DNA of 64,000 nucleotides from the NCBI GenBank assembly GCA_023396115.1, contig JAEWXC010000043.1, positions 1 through 64,000 on the forward strand, read 5' to 3'. Positions within the stretch are counted from its first letter, which is position 1, and each line of letters opens with the position of its first letter. Origin of the DNA: Actinomycetes bacterium. GTDB taxonomy: Bacteria > Actinomycetota > Actinomycetes > Propionibacteriales > Nocardioidaceae. The translations under genes and the position numbers were made by a program. Shown here piece by piece: positions 50,498 to 59,051 of this stretch. The notes beneath the pieces were generated by a model, which did not search any database, was not told the origin of the DNA, and saw only the letters and a list, made by a program, of their open reading frames with translations.

Positions 50498-50550
50498 AAC
50501 TACACGAATGTAGTTTGCAAGCCGACACGCCGAAGGCGTTGCGGTTTTTT
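50498..50550 (+). promoter_or_regulatory. structured, T-rich leader before NlpC/P60 gene
   Basis: Two hairpins lie in a local A+T-richer stretch: AACTACA-cgaa-TGTAGTT (50498-50515) and ACGCC-gaa-GGCGT (50527-50539), the second followed by TGCGG and TTTTTT (50545-50550). The second looks like an intrinsic terminator, the only long T-run seen near a stem in the window, 130 bases before the start codon. It could be an attenuator or the end of a small RNA. No known riboswitch consensus was recognised. Confidence 0.45.
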
Positions 50551-50681
50551 GTGAAACCTGTTCCCCTTGGTGCTGTTGTGCTCACTGTGCAACGTGTTGT
50601 CCGTGTGATCAGTGGTGCGGACGACGTCGGGTCGGCACCGTGCCGCTCCCGCCACCTGACCACCGTCGAGGGGACGTCCGC

Positions 50682-52028
50682 GTGCGTGCACTGCGAAACG
50701 CGACCGGTACACCGGGCCGCGCACGGCTGGCCGTCGCCGGTTGCCTGACCCTGCTGCTGTCGCTGGCCGTGGTCGGCGCCCCCGCCCTGGCCGACGAGAC
50801 CCCCAGCCGGGCCGAGGTCCGCGACGCCGAGCAGGCCACCGAGGCCGCACGCCAGGACGTGGCCGGCATCCGGGCCGCCCTGGCCGTCGCCGACGCCGAC
50901 CTCGAGGCAGCCGGCATCGCCGCCGCCCAGGCCGCCGAGGCCTACAACGGCGCCCTCTACGCCGCCGAGCAGGCCGAGCAGGCCGCCCGCCAGGCGACCA
51001 CGCACGCGGCCACCGCCCGGGCCTCGGTCGAGCAGCAGCGCCGGGCCTACAGCTCCTCGATGGTGAGCACCTACCAGAGCGGCCCCGAGCTGACCGGGTT
51101 CAGCGCGATCCTGGGCTCCGACGGGATCGGGGCCGTGGTCGAGCGGACCGCCACCCTGGAGCAGGCCGAACAGGCCCTCGACGGACGGTTCCAGGCGTTC
51201 AGCGCCGCCTCGATCCTGGCCGACGTCTCCGAGCAGTCCGCCCGGGCCGCCTCCCAGCGCGCCGAGCAGGCCCGGGAGCGGGCCGAGGACGCCCGCACCG
51301 CCGCCGGTGCCGCCGCGGACGCGGCCGCCGCCCGCGCCTCGGCCGTGGCGGTGGAGAAGGACCGGCTGATCGTCCGGCTCGCGAAGCTGCAGGGCATCTC
51401 CACCTCCCTGGCCCGGCAGCGCCAGCAGGCCCTGGAGGAGGCCGCCGCCGAGGAGGCCGCCGAGGCCGCCGAGCAGGAGGCGGAGCAGGCCGAGCAGGAC
51501 ACCCAGGCCGAGCAGGCGAACGACGACGACGCCCCCGATGGCCCCGACGCCCCCCCGGGGCCGAGCAGCCCGGAGACCGGACCGTCCGACGACAACGACG
51601 ACCAGAACACCCCCGGAGACACCACCACCCCCGACCCCGGCACCACCCCGCCGCCGGTCAACGCCGGGGGCGCGTCCCGCGCGGTCGCGTTCGCGAAGGC
51701 GCAGATCGGCGAGCCGTACGTCTGGGGCGCCGCCGGCCCCCGGTCGTGGGACTGCTCGGGGCTGACCATGAAGGCCTGGGCTGCGGGCGGGAAGTCGCTG
51801 CCGCACTACTCGGTGGCGCAGTACACCGGGTCCACCCCGGTCCGCCCCAGCCAGCTGCGCGCCGGTGACCTGGTGTTCTGGGGCTCCTCGTCCTCGCCGT
51901 CGAGCATCTACCACGTGGCGCTCTACATCGGCGGGGGCCAGATCATCCACGCCCCGCGCACCGGCCGTCCGGTGACGCAGGAGTCGATGTACTACTGGCG
52001 CACCCCGAACTTCTACGCCCGTCCCTGA
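50682..52028 (+). CDS. secreted NlpC/P60 cell-wall hydrolase
   Basis: A 448-aa exported peptidoglycan hydrolase. Signal peptide to about residue 36 (ending APALA-DE), a long alanine/glutamate-rich coiled coil to residue 285, an acidic and proline-rich linker (DDDAPDGPDAPPG), then the NlpC/P60 domain from residue about 335: catalytic cysteine in SWDCSGLTMKAW, histidine in YHVALYIGGG and third residue in IHAPRTG. These enzymes cut the D-Glu-mDAP bond during cell separation. GTG 50682 follows GAGGGGA; an upstream in-frame start lies in the leader. Confidence 0.92.
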   Translation: MRALRNATGTPGRARLAVAGCLTLLLSLAVVGAPALADETPSRAEVRDAEQATEAARQDVAGIRAALAVADADLEAAGIAAAQAAEAYNGALYAAEQAEQAARQATTHAATARASVEQQRRAYSSSMVSTYQSGPELTGFSAILGSDGIGAVVERTATLEQAEQALDGRFQAFSAASILADVSEQSARAASQRAEQARERAEDARTAAGAAADAAAARASAVAVEKDRLIVRLAKLQGISTSLARQRQQALEEAAAEEAAEAAEQEAEQAEQDTQAEQANDDDAPDGPDAPPGPSSPETGPSDDNDDQNTPGDTTTPDPGTTPPPVNAGGASRAVAFAKAQIGEPYVWGAAGPRSWDCSGLTMKAWAAGGKSLPHYSVAQYTGSTPVRPSQLRAGDLVFWGSSSSPSSIYHVALYIGGGQIIHAPRTGRPVTQESMYYWRTPNFYARP

Positions 52029-52060
52029 CGCCCCGGGGTCGGCCCGCTAGGTTCGACCCC

Positions 52061-54043
52061 ATGGCCGACGACGCAGCCCAGTCCGAGCAGAAGTCCGAGC
52101 AGTCCTACCGCCAGCCCGTGGTCGACGTGACCGCCCTGGCCGGCGTCCTGGACGGTCCCCACGCAGAGGTCCGGGCGCTGGTCCGGCGCAACCTCGTCGA
52201 CCACGCCGACCTGCTCACCGAGGCCGAGACGCTGGACCGCGACGCGTTCCGGGACCGGGTGCTGGAGGTGGTCCGGGCGATGGCCGGCACCGGCCAGACC
52301 GGGCTCGGCTTCCCGACCGAGGTCGGCGGTGGCGGCGACATCGGTGCCTCGATCGCCGCGTTCGAGACGATGGCGTTCGGCGACCTCTCGGCGATGGTGA
52401 AGGTGGGGGTCCAGTTCGGGCTCTTCGGCGGGGCGATCCTGCAGCTCGGCTCGGCCGAGCACCACGCGCTGCTGCCCGACGTCGCGGCCGGCACCCTGCT
52501 CGGCTGCTTCGCGATGACCGAGTCCGGGCACGGCTCCGACGTGCAGTCGCTGGAGACTGTGGCCCGCTACGACGCCGGGACCGACGAGTTCGTCATCGAC
52601 ACCCCCACCGAGTCCGCCCGCAAGGACTACATCGGCAACGCCGCCCGGCACGCCGAGCTGGCGGTGGTCTTCGCCCAGCTCGAGGTCGGCGGGGAGCGGC
52701 ACGGCGTGCACGCCCTGGTGGTGCCGGTGCGGCGCGACGGGGAGCTGCTGCCCGGGGTCCGGATCGAGGACTGCGGCGCCAAGATGGGACTCAACGGGGT
52801 CGACAACGGCCGGATCTGGTTCTCCGGGGTCCGGGTGCCGCGCACCGCCCTGCTCAACCGGTTCGCCGACGTCTCGCCCGAGGGGGTCTACTCCTCGCCG
52901 ATCGAGAGCCCCGGCAAGCGCTTCTTCACGATGCTCGGCACCCTGGTGCAGGGCCGGGTCAGCGTCGGTGGCGCCGGGGTGAACGCCGCCAAGGTCGCGC
53001 TCACCATCGCCGTGCGGTACGCGCTGCGCCGCCGCCAGTTCGCCGCCGGCCCCGACCAGCCCGAGGAACTGCTGCTCGACTACGGCATGCACCAGCGCCG
53101 GCTGCTGCCGCTGCTGGCCCGGACCTACGCGTTCAACGCCGCCCAGCAGCACCTGGTGGCCGACCTGGACGCGGTGCTGAGTGGCCGGGTCACCGACGAG
53201 ACCGCCCGGCGCGAGCTGGAATCCCGGGCCGCCGGCACCAAGGCGTTGGCGACCTGGCTGGCCACCCGCACCATCCAGGAGTGCCGCGAGGCCTGCGGCG
53301 GCGCCGGGTACATCACCAAGAACCGTTTCACCGCGCTCAAGGCCGACACCGACGTGTTCACCACCTTCGAGGGCGACAACCACGTCCTGCTGCAGCTGGT
53401 CGCCAAGGGGCTGCTGACCGCCTACTCCAGCGAGTTCGCCGACCTGGACCAGGCCGGGATGGTGAAGTTCGTGGCCTCGATGGCCGTCGACACCGTGATC
53501 GAGCGCACCGCGGTGCACAAGCTGCTCGAGCGGATCAAGGACGTGCTGCCGGGCGGTGACCAGTGGGACGCCGAGGCGGGGCTGCTGGACTCCGACTACC
53601 AGCTGGCGATGCTGCGGTTCCGGGAGGAGCACCTGGTGGCCGGGGTCGCGCGCCGGCTCAAGTCCGGGGTGGACGCCGGCCGGCCGGCCGGGGAGGTCTT
53701 CGCCCGGGTGCAGGACCACGTCATCGCGGTCGGTCGGGCGCACGTGGAACGGCTGGTCCTGGAGGACTTCGTCGCGCAGGTCCGGGCGGTCGAGGCCGAC
53801 GAGTCCGTCGACGCCGACACCACGCTGGCGCTGCACCTGCTCTGCGACCTGTTCGCACTCTCGACCATCGAGGCCGACCGGGCCTGGTTCATCGAGCACG
53901 GGCGGCTGAGCGTGCAGCGGTCCAAGGCGATCACCGCCGAGGTGGGCGACCTGTGCCGCAAGGTCCGCCCGATCGCCGCGGAGCTGGTCGAGGCGTTCGG
54001 GGTGCCCGAGCCGCTGCTGCGGGCCGAGGAGCTCCTCGGCTGA
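52061..54043 (+). CDS. acyl-CoA oxidase / dehydrogenase-family enzyme
   Basis: A 660-aa flavoprotein, the length of acyl-CoA oxidases rather than the 380-aa dehydrogenases. FAD/substrate segments CFAMTESGHGSDVQSLET and ARKDYIGNAARHAELAVVFAQL; the catalytic glutamate is in FTTFEGDNHVLLQL, the oxidase-type position. C-terminal helical domain of 200 residues. It should oxidise acyl-CoA to the enoyl-CoA in beta-oxidation, on a fatty or side-chain substrate. ATG 52061 lies 7 bases after TAGGTT (leaderless). Confidence 0.9.
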   Translation: MADDAAQSEQKSEQSYRQPVVDVTALAGVLDGPHAEVRALVRRNLVDHADLLTEAETLDRDAFRDRVLEVVRAMAGTGQTGLGFPTEVGGGGDIGASIAAFETMAFGDLSAMVKVGVQFGLFGGAILQLGSAEHHALLPDVAAGTLLGCFAMTESGHGSDVQSLETVARYDAGTDEFVIDTPTESARKDYIGNAARHAELAVVFAQLEVGGERHGVHALVVPVRRDGELLPGVRIEDCGAKMGLNGVDNGRIWFSGVRVPRTALLNRFADVSPEGVYSSPIESPGKRFFTMLGTLVQGRVSVGGAGVNAAKVALTIAVRYALRRRQFAAGPDQPEELLLDYGMHQRRLLPLLARTYAFNAAQQHLVADLDAVLSGRVTDETARRELESRAAGTKALATWLATRTIQECREACGGAGYITKNRFTALKADTDVFTTFEGDNHVLLQLVAKGLLTAYSSEFADLDQAGMVKFVASMAVDTVIERTAVHKLLERIKDVLPGGDQWDAEAGLLDSDYQLAMLRFREEHLVAGVARRLKSGVDAGRPAGEVFARVQDHVIAVGRAHVERLVLEDFVAQVRAVEADESVDADTTLALHLLCDLFALSTIEADRAWFIEHGRLSVQRSKAITAEVGDLCRKVRPIAAELVEAFGVPEPLLRAEELLG

Positions 54044-54047
54044 GCGG

Positions 54048-54074
54048 TGTCACACCCGGGCCGTGGCCGGTGTC
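54048..54074 (+). promoter_or_regulatory. ECF41-type sigma promoter
   Basis: TGTCACA (54048-54054), exactly 16 bases, then TGTC (54071-54074). The described ECF41 target is TGTCACA-N16-CGTC, so only one base differs. It lies just after the acyl-CoA oxidase stop and about 40 bases before the carboxymuconolactone-decarboxylase-like gene that precedes the sigma gene. Confidence 0.8.
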
Positions 54075-54114
54075 TTGAGGGTGCAGGTTGATTCCCGACC
54101 CTCCAGGAGGAGCC

Positions 54115-54705
54115 ATGACCAGCACGTTCCGCATCCCGCCGGCCCCGTTGACCAGCCCCCTGGGGCGGGTGGTGGAGCGCGTCGCCACCCGGATCTACGG
54201 CCAGGTCCCCGACATGGTGCGGGTCGGCTGGCACCACCGGCGCCTGATGCGGTCGGTGCTCGGGTTCGAGCGGCGGATCGACACCTGGCGGGCGCTCGAC
54301 CCGCACCTGAAGAGCTACGCGGTGATGGCCTCGGCCGGCGTGATCGGGTGCTCGTGGTGCCTGGACTTCGGCTACTACCTGGCCCACGACGCCGGGCTGG
54401 ACACCGCCAGGGTCAGCCAGGTGTCGGTGTGGCGCACCTCGGAGATCTTCAGCCCGGTGGAACGTCGGGTGATGGAGTACGCGGAGGCGATGACCCAGAC
54501 CCCGCCGACGGTCACCGACGAGATGGTCGCCACGCTGCGCGAGGACCTGGGCAACCGGGCCCTGGTCGAGCTGACGATGATGGTGGCCGTGGAGAACCAG
54601 CGCTCGCGCTTCAACGCCGCCGTGGGACTGACCTCGCAGGGGTTCAGCGACGTGTGTGAGCTGCCGCTCGCGGACTCGTCGGCGGGGCAGGACGCGGGCC
54701 GGTGA
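54115..54705 (+). CDS. carboxymuconolactone decarboxylase / AhpD-like protein
   Basis: A 196-aa helical protein with a CxxC active site in VIGCSWCLDFGYYLAHDAG, as in AhpD-like alkylhydroperoxidase and CMD proteins. Proteins of this class are the standard partner (COE group) of ECF41 sigma factors. ATG at 54115 follows AGGAGGA; a TTG 27 bases earlier is not used. Overlaps the sigma gene by 4 bases, so both are co-expressed from the ECF41-type promoter. Substrate unknown; likely redox stress or quinone-related (inference). Confidence 0.9.
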   Translation: MTSTFRIPPAPLTSPLGRVVERVATRIYGQVPDMVRVGWHHRRLMRSVLGFERRIDTWRALDPHLKSYAVMASAGVIGCSWCLDFGYYLAHDAGLDTARVSQVSVWRTSEIFSPVERRVMEYAEAMTQTPPTVTDEMVATLREDLGNRALVELTMMVAVENQRSRFNAAVGLTSQGFSDVCELPLADSSAGQDAGR

Positions 54706-55613
54706 ACCAGGACCCCGGCGGGAGCCCGGCGCAGCAGGACGCGGCCGGGCTGGCGGAGTTCGTCGCGCACCGGACGCTGCTGTTCACCGTCGCCTACGAG
54801 CTGCTGGGGACGGCCGCGGACGCCGAGGACGTGCTGCAGGAGGTGTGGCTGCGCTGGGCCGACGTCGACCACGCCGGGGTCCGCGACCCGCGCGCCTTCC
54901 TGGTCCGGATCACCACCCGACTGGGGCTCAACCGGTTGCGCACCCTGGCCCGGCGGCGTGAGACCTACGTGGGGGAGTGGCTCCCCGAGCCGCTGCTGAC
55001 GGTGCCCGACGTGGCCCAGGACGTCGAGCTCGCCGACAGCCTCTCCACCGCCATGCTGCTGGTGCTGGAGTCCCTGGGCGGCACCGAGCGAGCGGTCTTC
55101 GTGCTCCGCGAGGTCTTCGGGTTCAGCCACGCCGAGATCGCGGAAGCGGTCGGCAAGAGCCCCGACAACGTCCGTCAGATCGCCCGGCGGGCCCGCAAGC
55201 ACGTCGCGGCCCGTCGCCCGCACGCCCGGGTCAGCGCCGCCGAGCGGGACACGGTCCTCGCCCGGTTCCGTGCGGCGATCGCGGGCGGCGACCTGCAGCA
55301 GCTGCTGGACGTGATGGCACCCGACGTGGTGCTGCGCACCGACGGCGGCGGCCGGGTGCAGGCCGCGATCAACCCGATCTTCGGGGTGGAGAAGGTGCTC
55401 CGCTTCCTGTCCGGGATCATGCCCCAGGACGTCGGGCTCGACCCGGTCTGGGTGAACGGCTCGCCCGGGATCGCGGTGCGGGTGGGCGGTGTCCTGGACG
55501 CGGTGGCCACGGCCCAGGTGCACGAGGGTCGGATCACCGACCTGTACGTGGTGCGCAACCCCGAGAAGCTCACCCGGCTCGACCTGGACGCGCCGGTGCC
55601 CGTGTCCCGGTGA
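54702..55613 (+). CDS. ECF41-group (SigJ-like) sigma factor with SnoaL domain
   Basis: A 303-aa ECF sigma factor. Region 2 (YELLGTAADAEDVLQEVWLRWADVD), region 4 (FVLREVFGFSHAEIAEAVGKSPDNVRQIARRARKH) and a C-terminal SnoaL-like domain that replaces a separate anti-sigma factor. ECF41 marks are present: YVGEWLPEPLL in the linker, DGGG in the SnoaL domain and NPEKL near the end. GTG start at 54702 overlaps the CMD stop. Self-control through the promoter upstream of the CMD gene is likely. Confidence 0.94.
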   Translation: MNQDPGGSPAQQDAAGLAEFVAHRTLLFTVAYELLGTAADAEDVLQEVWLRWADVDHAGVRDPRAFLVRITTRLGLNRLRTLARRRETYVGEWLPEPLLTVPDVAQDVELADSLSTAMLLVLESLGGTERAVFVLREVFGFSHAEIAEAVGKSPDNVRQIARRARKHVAARRPHARVSAAERDTVLARFRAAIAGGDLQQLLDVMAPDVVLRTDGGGRVQAAINPIFGVEKVLRFLSGIMPQDVGLDPVWVNGSPGIAVRVGGVLDAVATAQVHEGRITDLYVVRNPEKLTRLDLDAPVPVSR

Positions 55614-55623
55614 GGTCGGGACG

Positions 55624-55661
55624 CACCGAGGGCCCCGACCGGTCGGTCGGGGCCCTCGGTG
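55624..55661. terminator. bidirectional hairpin terminator between sigma and ppa genes
   Basis: A perfect 17-pair stem (CACCGAGGGCCCCGACC and complement) around GGTC. It lies between the convergent sigma and pyrophosphatase genes and can serve both. Confidence 0.88.
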
Positions 55662-55676
55662 GGGGTCAGGTGGGGC

Positions 55677-56168
55677 TCAGTGACCCTGCGCCTGGTAGCG
55701 CTTGGTCGAGGCCTCGATCTCGGCCAGGGCCTCGGTCCTGCCGACCCAGTCGGCGGAGTCGACGTGCTTGCCGGGCTCGAGGTCCTTGTAGTGCTCGAAG
55801 AAGTGGCGGATCGCGTCCAGCTCGAACTTCTCCACGTCACCGAGGTCCTGCACGTGGTCCCAGCGGGGGTCGCCGGCGGGCACGCACAGCACCTTCTCGT
55901 CGCCGCCGGCCTCGTCGGTCATGTTGAACATGGCCACCGCGCGGCAGGTGATCACCACGCCGGGGAAGGTCGGCTCGGGCAGCAGCACCAGGGCGTCGAG
56001 CGGGTCGCCGTCGTTGCCCAGGGTGTGGTCGATGTAGCCGTAGTCCGCCGGGTAGCCGAACGAGGTGTAGAGATAGCGGTCCAGGTGGACGCGCCCGGTC
56101 TCGTGGTCGACCTCGTACTTGTTGCGGGAGCCCTTCGGGATCTCCACCACCACGTCGAACTCGAGCAT
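55677..56168 (-). CDS. ppa: inorganic pyrophosphatase (family I)
   Basis: Hydrolyses pyrophosphate and so drives biosynthetic reactions. The 163-aa protein has VVVEIPKGSRNKYEVDHETG, the signature GDGDPLDALVLL-type run (here NDGDPLDALVLLPEP, with the metal-binding aspartates) and KFFEHYKDLEP-like end (HFFEHYKDLEPGK). I choose ATG 56168 (MLEFDV) because AAGGA lies 8 bases before it; an in-frame ATG at 56189 (MTEKDVK) is possible. Divergent from the carboxypeptidase gene, as in Streptomyces. Confidence 0.95.
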   Translation of the reverse strand: MLEFDVVVEIPKGSRNKYEVDHETGRVHLDRYLYTSFGYPADYGYIDHTLGNDGDPLDALVLLPEPTFPGVVITCRAVAMFNMTDEAGGDEKVLCVPAGDPRWDHVQDLGDVEKFELDAIRHFFEHYKDLEPGKHVDSADWVGRTEALAEIEASTKRYQAQGH

Positions 56169-56361
56169 CTTCACGTCCTTCTCAGTCATTCCGGCCCGGG
56201 TAGGGCCAGCCGCGCGCGCCCCCTGGTGGGGCACCGGCCGCAGCCTGGGTCTGGTCACCGGTGCACACGCACCCGACCGGTGAGTTCCTACCACCGGCGT
56301 GCGTGACCCGGGTCAGTGTCCCGCACAATGGCCCCCGAACGTGTATCCGGGAAGGCCCATT

Positions 56362-57822
56362 GTGCGACGACGCGACGTGCAGCACCAACCCGGCGGACCG
56401 GGCCCGTCCCGTGCCGCCCTGTGGTTGCCGACCCTGCTGGTGCTGCTCCTGCTGGGCGGCGCAGTGGCGAGCTGGCACTACGACGCCGGGCCCCGCTGGC
56501 TCGGCTGGGGCCCCGACCCGAGCCGGGAACCGGCGGCCGTCGAGGCCCCCGCCGGCCTCGACCTCTCCCCGGTGCCGGCCCTGGCGGGTTCCACCTCGGC
56601 CCGGAGCGCGAAGGAGGCCGGGCAGCCGGACGTCGACGCGGTGCGGGCCGTGGTGCGGGCCGGGGTGCGGGACAAGGACCTGGGCAAGCGGGTGATGGTG
56701 GCGGTGGCCGACCTGGCCACGGGTGATCCGCTGGTCGCCGTCGGTCCGGATCGGGCCACCCCCGCCTCGACCACCAAGCTGCTCACCGCCGCCGCGGCCC
56801 TGGAGACGCTGGGTCCCGGGCACACCTTCACCACCTCGGTGGTCCGCTCCGGGCCGCGCCGGATCACCCTGGTCGGTGGCGGCGACCCGTACCTGACCTA
56901 CGACGCCGAGTCCGGTGCCGGCGCCTACCCGGTGCGCACCGACCTGGCCACGCTGGCCGCCCGCACCGCCGACGCGCTGCGCCAGGCCGGGGTGCGCAAG
57001 GTCCGCCTCGACCACGACGCCTCGCTGTTCTCCGGCCCCGGCGCCAGCGCCGGCTGGGAACCCGACTACGTCCCCGACGGCGTGGTCTCCCCGATCGGGG
57101 CGCTGTGGGTGGACCGCGGTACCGACCCGCAGGGCTGGGGCCGGGTCGCCGACCCCGCCACCCACGCCGCGCAGGCCTTCGCCAAGGCCCTGGCGGCCGA
57201 GGGGATCGTGGTGAAGGGCGCGCCGCGGGCCCGGACCGCCCCCGGCAGCGCGACCCCGCTGGCGCAGGTGCGCAGCGCCCCGGTGGACCAGATCGTCGAG
57301 CACGTGCTGGACGTCTCCGACAACGAGGCCGCCGAGGTGCTGGCCCACCACGTCGGCCTGGCCGTCGAGGGGGAGGGCTCCTTCGAGGCGGGGGCGTCGG
57401 CCGTGGTCGACACGCTGGACGGGTTGGGGGTGCCCACCGACGGGCTCGAACTGCACGACGGGTCGGGGCTGTCCCGGCAGAACCTGGTGCCGGCGACCAC
57501 CCTGCTGCACCTGCTCTCGGTGAGCGCCCGCGCCGGGCACCCCGAGCTGCGGGCGGTGCTGACCGGGATGCCGGTCTCCGGGTTCACCGGGTCGCTGTCC
57601 CAGCGCTTCGCCGACGGGCCCGACGAGGGGCTCGGCACGGTCCGCGCCAAGACCGGGACCCTGACCGGGGTGCACGGGCTGGCCGGCACGGTCACCGACC
57701 GCAACGGGACCACCTTCGCGTTCGTGGCCCTGGCCGACCGGGTCGCCCCGGACAAGTCGCTGGAGGCCCGGACCGCCATCGACCGCCTCGCCGGCCGGTT
57801 GGCTGCCTGCGACTGCAGCTGA
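56362..57822 (+). CDS. dacB: D-alanyl-D-alanine carboxypeptidase / endopeptidase (PBP4, DacB type)
   Basis: A 486-aa penicillin-binding protein 4 homologue that trims peptidoglycan peptides. One membrane anchor (LWLPTLLVLLLLGGAVASW, residues about 18-36), then the catalytic set: STTK in TPASTTKLLTAA, SDN in DVSDNEAAEVL, and KTG in VRAKTGTLTG. A domain of about 150 residues is inserted between SxxK and SxN, normal for PBP4. GTG 56362 follows GGGAAGG; earlier in-frame starts lack a ribosome site. Repeat locus C follows the stop. Confidence 0.93.
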   Translation: MRRRDVQHQPGGPGPSRAALWLPTLLVLLLLGGAVASWHYDAGPRWLGWGPDPSREPAAVEAPAGLDLSPVPALAGSTSARSAKEAGQPDVDAVRAVVRAGVRDKDLGKRVMVAVADLATGDPLVAVGPDRATPASTTKLLTAAAALETLGPGHTFTTSVVRSGPRRITLVGGGDPYLTYDAESGAGAYPVRTDLATLAARTADALRQAGVRKVRLDHDASLFSGPGASAGWEPDYVPDGVVSPIGALWVDRGTDPQGWGRVADPATHAAQAFAKALAAEGIVVKGAPRARTAPGSATPLAQVRSAPVDQIVEHVLDVSDNEAAEVLAHHVGLAVEGEGSFEAGASAVVDTLDGLGVPTDGLELHDGSGLSRQNLVPATTLLHLLSVSARAGHPELRAVLTGMPVSGFTGSLSQRFADGPDEGLGTVRAKTGTLTGVHGLAGTVTDRNGTTFAFVALADRVAPDKSLEARTAIDRLAGRLAACDCS

Positions 57823-57837
57823 GCGGGCGTTCCTGCG

Positions 57838-57984
57838 CCGACCGGGCACTTGCGTGGCGTCGACCGGGCACTTGCGCGGGCATCTGTTCCTCTCGCGGCC
57901 ACGGGGCCGGTGTCGGGGCTGACCGGGCAGATAGATGGCGCCGACCGGGAACTTGCGTGGCGCCGACCTCCCCCCTTGCGTGGC
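57838..57984 (+). repeat. 22-bp-period tandem repeat, locus C
   Basis: Between co-directional dacB and metalloprotease genes. Units begin at 57838 and 57860 (core CCGACCGGGCACTT, second with TCG), then after a 59-base step at 57919 (decayed, CTGACCGGGCAGAT), 57941 (CCGACCGGGAACTT) and 57963 (CCGACCTCCCCCCTT): again 22-base steps and a last unit with the C-rich core. The 37 bases between the two groups show no unit. The array ends about 35 bases before the next leaderless promoter. Confidence 0.85.
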
Positions 57985-58031
57985 CCCGAGGAGCCGGCGG
58001 CCCGGCTGGGGTCCGGCACTAGGCTCGCGAC

Positions 58032-59051
58032 ATGAGCGAGATGGTGGACTGGGACCTGGCAGTGCGGGTCGGCCGGCGGCTGGTCGGTGACGGCCCCGAG
58101 GTGACCCCGGCCGAGGCTGCGGCGGCGGTGGCCGAGCTGCGGGCCGGTGCCACCCGTTCCACCGGGCTGGTCCGTGACTTCACCGGACTGGACGCCCCGG
58201 AGAACACCGCGCCCCTGCTCGTGGTCGACCGGGCCAGCTGGATCCAGGCCAACGCCGACTCCTTCGCCCACCTGGTCCGCCCGCTCGCGGACCGGCTCAC
58301 CGAGAAGAAGGGCGCCCCCACGGGGTTCACCAAGGCCGTCGGCTCGACGATCACCGGCACCGAGGTCGGGTTGCTGCTCGGGTTCCTGGGCAGCAAGGTG
58401 CTGGGCCAGTTCGACCCGTTCGGTCACCCGCACGGCCGGTTGCTGCTGGTCGCGCCGAACATCGTCCACATCGAGCGTGAACTGAAGGCCGACCCCTCCG
58501 ACTTCCGGCTCTGGGTGTGCCTGCACGAGGAGACCCACCGGGTGCAGTTCACGGCCGTGCCCTGGATGCGTGACCACCTGCTCTCCCTGGTGGAGGAGGT
58601 GGCGGCGGCCGTCGAGCCGGAGGGCATCGTCGAGGACCTGGCCAAGCGGATCTCCCAGGGGGTGCGTGGTGACGGGTCGCTGGTCGACCTGCTCTCCACC
58701 CCGGCGCAGCGGGCCGTGCTGGAGAAGGTGACCGGGGTGATGTCGCTGCTGGAGGGCCACGCCGACGTGGTGATGGACGGGGTCGGGCCCGAGGTCATCG
58801 GCTCCGTGGCGCAGATCCGTCAGGCGTTCAACGCCCGGCGCGGCGGGGTCGGGGTGCTCGACCGGCTGCTGCGCCGGCTCATGGGCATGGACGCGAAGAT
58901 GGCGCAGTACCGCGACGGGGCCTCCTTCGTCCGGCACGTCGTCGACACCGCCGGCATGGAGCAGTTCAACGCGGTCTGGGCCGCGCCGGAGAACCTGCCC
59001 AGCAAGGCTGAGATCAACGACCCGGCGGCCTGGGTCGCCCGCGTGCTGTGA
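58032..59051 (+). CDS. zinc-dependent metalloprotease-like protein (DUF2342, 'F420-associated')
   Basis: A 339-aa protein of a family found next to tilS in actinobacteria, often labelled coenzyme-F420-associated though a role there is unproven. A zinc motif HExxH is visible in VCLHEETHRVQF near residue 168, within a largely helical protein; the run GFLGSKVLGQFDPFG precedes it. No signal peptide. ATG 58032 lies 6 bases after TAGGCT (58020-58025), leaderless. Stop overlaps the tilS start (GTGA). Confidence 0.87.
   Translation: MSEMVDWDLAVRVGRRLVGDGPEVTPAEAAAAVAELRAGATRSTGLVRDFTGLDAPENTAPLLVVDRASWIQANADSFAHLVRPLADRLTEKKGAPTGFTKAVGSTITGTEVGLLLGFLGSKVLGQFDPFGHPHGRLLLVAPNIVHIERELKADPSDFRLWVCLHEETHRVQFTAVPWMRDHLLSLVEEVAAAVEPEGIVEDLAKRISQGVRGDGSLVDLLSTPAQRAVLEKVTGVMSLLEGHADVVMDGVGPEVIGSVAQIRQAFNARRGGVGVLDRLLRRLMGMDAKMAQYRDGASFVRHVVDTAGMEQFNAVWAAPENLPSKAEINDPAAWVARVL

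Noticed and set aside
50588..50601. Third KstR-type operator before the NlpC/P60 gene
   Set aside because: TGCAACGTGTTGTC misses one fixed base and the downstream gene is a wall hydrolase; kept only as a side note.
50498..50681. c-di-AMP (ydaO) riboswitch before the wall hydrolase
   Set aside because: Genomic position fits, but none of the conserved strings of that riboswitch could be placed.
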